Below are positions 56,665 through 64,000 of a DNA stretch of 64,000 nucleotides, one piece after another. The stretch lies in the NCBI RefSeq assembly GCF_000182925.2, contig NC_026507.1, positions 3,224,001 to 3,288,000 of the forward strand. Reading direction: 5' to 3'. Source of the DNA: Neurospora crassa OR74A (taxonomy: Eukaryota > Ascomycota > Sordariomycetes > Sordariales > Sordariaceae). The first letter of the stretch is position 1. Each line of letters opens with the position of its first letter. The notes under the pieces were generated by a model. The model did no database searches, was not told where the DNA came from, and was given only the letters and a program-made list of their open reading frames with translations. The translations under genes and the position numbers were made by a program.

Positions 56665-58358
56665 TGTGGTTGCTTTGTGCACCGAAGTCTGGTGTCCCGG
56701 ATTCGTTCAGGCCGTGATCGGACAATCGGGAATATTGGGCAGAGTACCGACGACAGAGTTTCGAAGTTGCTGCGTAGGCGTGTGGTGTGGTGGCGAAGGT
56801 GGATGGCAAGATCGAAAGTTGCGAATATATAGATACGTTTGCGTGGCCCCGTCGACGTAGTAGAAAGGTAGTACGTTATTTAACAAACAGTCCTGGAAGC
56901 TTAGCAATCAGCAGATGTTTGCAATGGAATACGTGCCCGGGACCTTGGTACCTTGACACGAGCTGCTGGAGAATAGGATGCTTCTTTTGATTGTGGCTTT
57001 GGAGTTTGATGGAAGATCTCGGGAAGAGATTGTTGGCGGTTGGACTTCGATCCGAACTGAAGTTGTTCTTTGGATGAATGGCATGCTCAATCGGCTCTGC
57101 CACTAAGTACTCATCCACTGCACTGACCTACCCTTTGGGCATGTGGCTTGAACGCAGGCATTAATGCGTTGTTGAGCGCGCAGCGCGACGTGTTCATTGG
57201 CTAAGCCACAATTTCCGCGGCATCTTCCCTGCAGTTCGTGTAAAAAAGGTGTGGCGCTCCCACCTAGTTGAGCCCAAATGACATCAAAGAGCAGTACTCA
57301 GCTCAGTTACAAAGTTAAGTTGGACCATACATCAGCTACTTATTTATCCTGAAGAGATGATCAAGTTACGAAGACTGGTACCTATTCGGTTAATGGAAGA
57401 TCGTCATTTGGTCTCGTTGTATCCTCCAAGCGTCAAGTGAACGCTCATCCCACTCTGTCTTCAATTTCACCGTCATGGTCAATCAGTCTTCCCAATCACG
57501 TCGCCTGACCACTCTGTGAGACTCATTTGTGACTTTTGTCTAAAAGGGTTGCTTGTTGGCATGTCAGTTGACTTCATATTCATCCAACCCAGATAAAATG
57601 ATATAAGCTCACCAAATCAAATCGTGCGCTGTTAAGGGGATTTTGAAGAGACAGTAAAAGACCGTTGAGTGAAAGTTCAACCATGCAAGAATAAAGAGCC
57701 ATAGCATATGTCTCTATGCTTTGACTATGTTGTATATGAACCAGAGTCAATATCACTGATACCCCGAATGCCAAGCGAGTCTGTAACAGCGAGAAAAAAG
57801 ACAACGCTTAGATGTTCCAAGTACAATACCACTCCCCTCGAAGCTGCCCAGATCTCTAGCTCATCACACTTGGTTGCCTAAACATGCCATCAAACTCAAC
57901 AAACGCTGATTCATTCCTTCTGTGCACTCTCAGTATGCAGCCATTAGTTCCTTTGGACGCCACAAGAAACAACTCTTTAATCGTGAAGGTTTCCGCACTC
58001 CGAAGCAAATCACCATTTTCATAAACAACAATTTGTTAAATGCAAAGCCGTTGCGCTGTATAAAGTTGATCATTTGTACTTGTCCGTTTTGTACTGCTCA
58101 TGGAAAAGCGAAGAGCTCCAAACTTTGCCTCCTATTCATTTATGTTTTGGTGTATTATCTTCATGGTCATCATCATCACTCGTGTCTATACGGGTATCCA
58201 TAACTGCCAAGTGCTTCTCTCTATACCATGTTCATTAGTTCGTTGTTGTCATCTAGTCATCAAAGCGGTCTTCAGTTGATGCATGTCGTGATGTGCTGTG
58301 ACTGAGAGCCGCTGTCTTTTCAAGCCCACAAATGAGAATTCTGTCGTTATCCCATTGA
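56665..58358. other. Intergenic region upstream of TAF12 with a palindrome cluster
   Basis: 1.7 kb between the TAF12 start and the 3' end of the next gene. At 57142-57210 several inverted repeats are nested around an ATTGG box (listed separately). From 57230 on the sequence is moderately AT-rich with no stop-free protein-like frame. No gene is supported. Confidence 0.5.
57142..57210. promoter_or_regulatory. Nested inverted repeats with CCAAT box upstream of TAF12
   Basis: Outer arms TGTGGCTT (57142-57149) and AAGCCACA (57203-57210); inner AACGCA/TGCGTT arms; a perfect GCATTAATGC palindrome (57158-57167); a GC-rich GCGCGCAGCGCG core; and ATTGG (57196-57200), which is CCAAT on the TAF12 strand, about 530 bp upstream of its ATG. 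A regulatory role is inference. Confidence 0.45.
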
Positions 58359-59309
58359 TCAAGGCGAATCGATCTCCATAACACATTCGTAGTGGGGGGC
58401 TTCCCTAGATCGCATCGATTGATCACAGAGGATCTCCTCATTGCTTGATTCTGGCTCCTCGATCTCGTCGATCCTCGGCGGCGGCAGCGGATCCGAGACT
58501 TGCACGCTGCTGCGGCGGCGGTCACCGACTCTCCGGTAGATACGGCGTGCGCAGGAAGACCCAAAATCCTCCGCACTGAAGAACCGTTTGCATTCTCGAG
58601 GGTCATCGCGGTCTGAGTCGCTTCCGATGCTCTCGCTGAAGGTTCGCTTGCCAATGCTGCCCGAGGTCATCCGCTTGCGTCTCCGCTCCTCTCGCTGCCG
58701 CCTCAGGATCTCGCGGTGTTCGGCCTCTTCCATGTCGGCCGAGTCTGAATCGTCACTGCAGTTCAGCTGTCCGAGGTTGTACATGACGCTTTCGTCAACC
58801 TCTCGATGACGTCGGGACCGAGACCGACTTCGTTCCGATTCGGCATACTCAATGGCATCCGGATAGATTACAGGAACCTCGGCGTTGTCATGATCATTAT
58901 CGCTGCCGTCGCTCATCTCCTCAATAATGAGGTTGGGATTTGTCACAATGCGTCCCGGGCGAGCTGATGGTGGGAACGTCGATTGTGACGGCGACGGCGA
59001 CGACTGCATGGATCGCGGAAGACTATCTGGACCCGGATCGTCGTCTGAATCAGAGGAAGTTGCCGACGAGGTGGTGCGAGACTGTGGTGAAAGCTGATCG
59101 GGGTCTATTGCTCGGGCGAAACTAAAGCTTGGGCCGTAGAGGCCGTCTGGCCGGAGTACGGCGATGGACGGCATTGGTGGAGGGGAAAACTGTGGCGGCA
59201 TTGGCCCGTGCCAAGGACTGCCCTTCCGGCTCGAGCCCGGGGACAATGGTGGGGACGAAGGCGCCGCACCCTGGGGCATGACTTTGATATTAGGGTTTGA
59301 CGGCCACAT
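58359..59309 (-). CDS. Uncharacterised Ser/Arg/acidic-rich fungal protein
   Basis: I do not recognise a named family. Single exon of 316 aa from the ATG at 59309 (MWPSNPNIKVMPQGAAP). Residues 1-60 are Pro/Ser-rich; 85-150 are Ser/Asp/Pro-rich. Then come a short RS-like stretch (ESERSRSRSRRHRE, about 177-190), an acidic patch and a basic, helical segment (HREILRRQREERRRKRMTSG). The C-terminal part looks the most constrained: KRTFSESIGSDSD, CARRIYRRVGDRRRSS and PPPRIDEIEEPESS. I have a weak recollection of similar C-terminal blocks in other Pezizomycotina hypothetical proteins. Composition suggests a nuclear, phosphorylated protein, by inference only. The frame continues 67 codons upstream, but that part looks like leader. 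Confidence 0.7.
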   Translation of the reverse strand: MWPSNPNIKVMPQGAAPSSPPLSPGSSRKGSPWHGPMPPQFSPPPMPSIAVLRPDGLYGPSFSFARAIDPDQLSPQSRTTSSATSSDSDDDPGPDSLPRSMQSSPSPSQSTFPPSARPGRIVTNPNLIIEEMSDGSDNDHDNAEVPVIYPDAIEYAESERSRSRSRRHREVDESVMYNLGQLNCSDDSDSADMEEAEHREILRRQREERRRKRMTSGSIGKRTFSESIGSDSDRDDPRECKRFFSAEDFGSSCARRIYRRVGDRRRSSVQVSDPLPPPRIDEIEEPESSNEEILCDQSMRSREAPHYECVMEIDSP

Positions 59310-62071
59310 GGTAGGCTCGGCAGGTTGATGCTGGTGAAGTTTGGTGAAATGTTTGCTGTTGCTAGTAACTTTTACAAAAATTAAAAAGAAAGTGACGAGC
59401 CCGGATTTGGTTGAAAGTGGTTCGCCGTAGCTGTGGGGTATGATTGCCGCTATGACGATGCCGCCCCGGTGGTAAAAGATCTTGGACGCCGGGGTGAACA
59501 AGTGATACACAAGTACAAAGAGTATTGTATAAGTGAAAGTTGAGTCAGGGTGTTAAAACCCAAAGAAGAAACCTCCGACTAGGAGACTGAAATAGCCTTT
59601 GGTTGCTGGTCATGATAGTGCTGTCTGATGTAAATTGGACCCAAGCTTCACCATGGGGGTGGCGAGGATGCAAAGTCCAATCGAAATATCAACCAGTAGA
59701 GGACGGATGCTATTTGGTGTAAAGAAAGGATGATGGGGAGATATACCATGTATGTCTCAATGGAAATCTCGTTTTTGCCCGTTCCCAGAGCTGCGGGAGG
59801 ATGGCAAGGTAATGCCTGCGGTTGGCCTGTTTCCAACGGGGACGGGAGCCGTAGCCTATGGGAAGATGCCGACAAACATTGCCCACGGTGTAAGCTGGGA
59901 TCGGCTATCTTGAAAGCTTATCCTGAAAAGGCGCAGGAGAGCCGCAGGGTGAACAATGGCACTATACCGAGAAGTGTTATCTCCCGAGCGGTTTTTATGG
60001 TAGGAAAAGGGAAAGTATGTCTGCCACTCTGGACATGTGTGGACTGCAACGCAACTTAGTCACAATTCGGTTCCGGGCTTCAGTTTCCAGGTACAGTACC
60101 ACGCTTTCGATGAGCTCTTGAAAGTCAGCATATAACATCTGGGTATTGCATTACGAGCTAGAAAACCCGCAACATGTGCTCGTCTGCCACCACTCGGCTC
60201 GGCGTCCCGGTATAAGACAAGTGCTATCGGGGAGAATAGCGGCCACTTGGGCAGCAATGCTCCGGGTACCCCTGACTCTTCCCCGGATTCTGTACCGAAT
60301 GAGTCCATGTCGGGATTGTGAAACAAATGCAGACGAGAAACATCAATGGCAGATAGGGCCGACTGTCGGCGGAGAGAGGGAGTGTGATAGATAGGTACCT
60401 TGGACAAAGAAGAAAACTCCCCTTTCTCTCGTATCTAGTCTAGCTAATGCCGTACCCGGCTGGTAGAGCAATGTCTCAACTTGGGTACTGCATCCACTTG
60501 TCAGTCGTGTCAAGCGTCTATACGCAAACGCGCAAGAAAGCGCAATTCAGGGACCAGGGCTTTATGTGATAGATAACATGGCCAGCGCAGTTGCCTCCAG
60601 GGGTTCTCTCGGGTGAGCGAGCGAGTTGAGCTGGTAAACAAGGGAGATTACGGAACGAATCCTGGGGAGGAATGGTCGACACAAGATAGAAACCGCGTAC
60701 CTACAGCAGTACGTAGGTTACATGGCCAATGAGGGCGACAAATTGGTGTAGCGGATGCATCACAAGGCAGAGGCAGCACCGTACGCGCAGTACCTGTATG
60801 TATACCTCTATACATTCGGTACAGACGACATGAAAGTCGCATGGAAGTGCAGGAGCAGAAAGGGCGGGGAGGAAGATGCGGACATGTGGATTGTGGGGTT
60901 GTGTGTGTGTGCTGTGGGAGTGGTGAACTTCAGTTGTGTGTTTGAGGCTTGAGGTTGCATCACAGATCGTGAGTCCACCGATGGGCGTTGAGCATTGACA
61001 AGCACGCATTGGCGCAGACTCTGGAGCGGAACTGTGCCATTTCACGCCTTGATGAGGGCTCACTTGAGCAAACGTTTGGGACCGAATACATAAGGTATAC
61101 TGGGACAATGCCGGGAGGTGTCATATGTACTGTAATGCCACTGGGATGACAAGCGGTGATAGTCAAAGGAAACGGATAAAGTTCCCGTTCCCGTTCCCGC
61201 CGCGCTCACCGGGGGCGGAACACGTGGGAAGGAAGACAACCTCTACGCTCGGCAGCTCGCACCTGGCAGTCTGCTGCTGCACAATACACCGCCGAATGCC
61301 ATTGTCCACTTTGAATGTCAGCTGCGAGACTCAGTAACTCAGAAGTCGGACACGGTCAACGTGAAACGACGGAGGACGGGGATGCCGGCCGTCCATTCGG
61401 AAATCGGAAAGGCTGGCGGGTGCCCCTGGATGCTGAGTGTACCAGCACGGCAGGTGGAGTCTTTGGATGGGGTCTGCCGGTTACGTTCCGGGCTCTTCAT
61501 CCCAGACTCACCAGATTACATATGATTCCAGTGGATGTGATAGGTGTGACTGATGGTGCTATAGAATGGACAATAGACTAGATCTCAGATAAACTCGTGG
61601 CCAAGAATTATCACGAGTAAATGCTAGGCGGGGGAGACATGGCAAGATACACTACAATGAGGATGAGTGCGAAAGCCAAGTGAGTACCTAAACTTTCTGG
61701 AAGTATAGAGTACTTTGGATACACCCGTTCCAAGGCGCGGCCAGTAGGTAGCCGGTTCTCAAGACAGTGTAGAGGTATGGAAGCTGCCCAGCCCAGGCCC
61801 ACATGCCTGGCTGGACGGGAATGCGGGGGTGGGGCTGTTTGTTTACACTCGGTGCACCAAATCCCGACTACAGTAACTTACAGGACATCACCCGACTGGC
61901 GACAGCTTCACTTAGTTTGGTCCCTCCAACCCAACAACAAACGACGCCATAAAAAACAAATACACCAGATAATTAGATCGCCTATACGGTCGCACATTAT
62001 CACATCCATACAACCTCCTCACAGTTATTAGAACGAACATTCCACACGTGGCGCGTCGCAATCCTTGAGCC
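59310..62071. other. Large intergenic region between the uncharacterised gene and SPC34
   Basis: 2.8 kb with no recognisable gene. Open frames of 60-135 codons occur on both strands (for example 60060-60407 and 60701-61108 on minus) but lack family features and overlap one another. A TTCCCG hexamer repeat is at about 61183-61200. The two flanking genes point away from this region, so it is the promoter side of both. Confidence 0.5.
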
Positions 62072-62928
62072 ATGTCGCTCCTCCTGGCGCACTTGGAGCA
62101 AATCTCCACGTCATGCGAAAGCATCGACAGCCTTCCGTAGGTCACTTCCTCAAAGTCTTGATGACGTTTCTCTCATCATATCGCGTCTTGATCCTCTAAC
62201 ATCCAGCCCATCCTTCGGGTATCACCACTAGTTTCCCCCCTCCCAAAATATTCACCAACGCCCTCCTCTCGAACCACGACATTACGTCCTTGATTCGCGA
62301 CACCGAAGCCCACGAGCGCGCCCTCTTCTCCGTCCCTCCCCCTCCCCCAAAAGCCACCACCCAGGCGCCCGATCCACCAAAACCCGCGAACCGACGACAA
62401 ACCATCTTCAACGTTGCCGGCGGCGAGGTCACCACAGGCCCACCAGCCAAGTCGACGCGCAGCAGCGGCCCGACGCGCCGTAACACAGCCGTGGCCGCCG
62501 TCTTGGGCGGAGATCTTCACGCACAAATAACGCGACGCAACCCTGCCGGAAGTGGAGGCGGCGAACTCGACATCGAAGTGCTACTGCGCGGTGCCGAGAA
62601 GCTCTGTACGGTATACCCCTTGCCTGGCGCGCTGGAGAGGATACCGGCCCAGCGGCGAAAGAACGAACAGTTGATGAACACGCTGGCGTACTATGAGACC
62701 AGGGTGGCAGAGCAACAAGAGGCTTTGGACAGGTTGAACCTGGACCGTTATGCGGAAGAGGAGGAAGAAGAGGCGGGCAGAGAGAGCGCGGCTGCTGCCG
62801 ACGTCATGACGGAAGAAGATCTGAGGAGGGAAGAGGAGGAGATACGCGAACTGGATCGAAGGAGGAGGGAGTTGCAAGCGAGGTTGCGAGCGACGGAGCG
62901 CGATCTCAATGGATTGATGGAGTTTTGA
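62072..62928 (+). CDS. SPC34: DASH/Dam1 complex subunit SPC34
   Basis: Component of the fungal DASH (Dam1) ring that couples kinetochores to spindle microtubules. Two exons: 62072-62136 and 62232-62928, 253 aa. The intron has a GTAGGT donor, a CTCTAAC branch point and a CACTAG acceptor. Splicing joins SIDSLP to FPPPKIFTNALLSNHDITSLIRDTEAHERALFSV, a block typical of Spc34. A central disordered part contains a Thr/Arg-rich TRSSGPTRRNT segment, a plausible Aurora/Ipl1 site region. The C-terminal 110 residues form a coiled coil (KNEQLMNTLAYYETRVAEQQEALDRL and a long E/R-rich helix). Without the first exon the conserved N-terminus would be lost. It is convergent with the DsbA-like gene, 130 bp apart. 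Confidence 0.88.
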
Positions 62929-63058
62929 GCGCAGTATCTGCTCAAGAGTGTCCGATACACGCAAGAAGCTACCAAGGTTATTCGAACTACGACGAAAAGA
63001 AGACTTTGCGATATCATATATCATTACGCAAGGTTTGTCTTGACCAGCCACCAGATCC

Positions 63059-63828
63059 TCAACAACTCGGCCCATCGGACGGTCTTTCGCTAACATCCGA
63101 AGTAGCAGCCTTGACACGCAGGAACTCTTGGACAAATGTCTCCGGATCCTGCGCCCCGCTGAGTTCTGACTGTCCGTTGATGGTAAAGTTGGGAACTCCA
63201 TGGATTCCCTTCCTCTGCGCCTCTGCAACCTCACGATCAACGTCCTCGCCACCTCTATCACTGGCCAGCCAGCTCTCGACTTCCGCTCCATCCAAGCCCG
63301 CGCGCTTGCCAGCAGCAATCAGCATGTCATTCGACGACACATCGCCATCTTCTTCATGATGCAACTGAAACAGGGCCGCAGCAGTCTTGTTTTCAATCTC
63401 GTTGGACTTGGTTTTCGCCAGCTGAATCAACCGATGCGCATTGCGGGTGTTGCCGATCCTACCGTTCAACGAGAACTTGATGCCTTCGCCTTCGCCAATG
63501 GCCTTGAGGCGCGCGTGGACCATGGCGAGGCGTTCGGGGCTGCCCAGCTTCTTGCCGAGATAGGCCTTGGGGTCGATACCGCCCGTTTTGGGCAGCGAAG
63601 GGTCGAGGTAGAAGGGGTGCCAGGTCACGGTGAAGGTGTCGTTTGCGCCGCCTGGGATGACGTCCTTGTAGAGCTTGATGGCGCGCTCGAGACGGGCTTT
63701 GCCGACGTAGCACTGGGAAATTGGTTTAGTGTAAGTGATGCACGTTTGATGGATGATGAAGCCAAGGTAGCCAGCCATACCCAAGGGCAGATAATGTCGG
63801 AGACTACTTTGATCTGAAAGTGTGTCAT
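63059..63828 (-). CDS. DsbA-family thioredoxin-like protein (FrnE-type)
   Basis: Predicted thioredoxin-fold oxidoreductase of the DsbA/FrnE/HCCA-isomerase superfamily; no signal peptide, so probably cytosolic. Two exons: 63828-63781 (16 codons, MTHFQIKVVSDIICPW) and 63712-63059, 233 aa. Splicing creates the CPWC active site exactly at the exon junction (SDIICPW|CYVGK). The all-helical insertion domain contains WHPFYLDPSLP and NTRNAHRLIQLA. The cis-Pro loop is GIHGVPNFTINGQ, followed by LSGAQDPETFVQEFL, both typical of the family. The physiological substrate is unknown. The larger open frame is continuous to 63784 but would begin in the intron and lose the first Cys. Confidence 0.9.
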
Positions 63829-64000
63829 GTTGTAGGTTGGGAGAGTGAGTTGTCGGATTACAGATACTCGATGTTGACGTCGGAGGATTATGTTTGGCGA
63901 TTATTTCAGCTCGTAGGCCTCGAGGTTATGATACTTATACTACTCAAAGAACATGTTGTGCTACCCCCTCACCCTTCCCGAAATTTGGAAGCCGGAGGGG

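Noticed and set aside
55282-56832. 516-codon open frame on + strand, Leu-rich
   Set aside because: It is the exact antisense of the TAF12 Gln-rich region; CAG/CAA codons read in reverse give long Leu/Val runs. The minus strand has the conserved TAF12 domain and a proper intron.
60060-60407. 115-codon minus-strand open frame in the large right-hand intergenic region
   Set aside because: No domain, signal or compositional bias of coding sequence, and no neighbouring exon that would extend it.
62581-63318. 245-codon minus-strand open frame spanning SPC34 and the DsbA-like gene
   Set aside because: It overlaps conserved exons of two genes in other frames and resembles no family.
1-64000. CRISPR arrays, bacterial operons, secondary-metabolite or effector clusters
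   Set aside because: No spaced direct repeats, no PKS/NRPS/terpene enzymes and no clusters of small secreted Cys-rich proteins; the gene set is housekeeping and intron-bearing.

Overview
The window reads as euchromatic nuclear DNA of a filamentous ascomycete. Genes are rich in short spliceosomal introns (GTRNGT donors, CTAAC-like branch points, YAG acceptors). Proteins carry Q-, S- and acidic-rich low-complexity tracts. The only transposon seen is an AT-rich, stop-riddled Tc1/mariner relic whose damage looks like repeat-induced point mutation (RIP). Protein character (MSH2 of 937 aa, BCK1/MIK-1-type MAPKKK, TRAPP-II TRS130 close to HypA) fits Sordariomycetes, probably Sordariales. I cannot name a species.

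Layout, left to right: (i) 2442-4162 + Dal5-type MFS permease; (ii) 4536-6950 - GRC3/NOL9 polynucleotide kinase, divergent from 7989-9783 + Pol I subunit RPA34.5, so two ribosome-biogenesis genes share one control region; (iii) 11262-14246 - GH47 alpha-1,2-mannosidase; (iv) 16942-22470 - BCK1-type MAPKKK of the cell-wall-integrity cascade; (v) 25245-27675 - GH5 glycolipid beta-glucosidase; (vi) 28217-29634 dead Tc1/mariner element; (vii) 30003-31849 + primase small subunit, convergent with 32240-33619 - TRM10, itself divergent from 34110-36998 + MSH2; (viii) 38241-38948 - ILM1-like membrane protein, divergent from 39629-41260 + GGTase-I beta (CDC43); (ix) 41549-42907 - secreted M20 peptidase and 43425-44661 - MRI1, the latter divergent from 45298-50335 + TRS130; (x) 50861-52673 - proteasome RPN3; (xi) 54027-56664 - TAF12; (xii) 58359-59309 - unassigned Ser/Arg-rich protein; (xiii) 62072-62928 + DASH subunit SPC34, convergent with 63059-63828 - DsbA-like protein.

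The genes are mostly housekeeping: rRNA and tRNA maturation, DNA replication and repair, transcription, trafficking, proteolysis, mitosis, and wall or glycan metabolism. There is no metabolite cluster, no rRNA, tRNA or CRISPR that I could recognise, and nothing that looks like a coherent new system. The more unusual signals are a perfect palindrome, TACCTAGGTA, recurring in intergenic DNA; a multiple-of-three, stop-free intron in CDC43; an intron that splits the CxxC active site of the DsbA-like gene; a second transposon-end-like sequence at 37334; a predicted G-quadruplex at 1476; and large insertions in the GH47 enzyme and RPA34.5. Gene models were spliced by eye from sequence, so exon ends are predictions.
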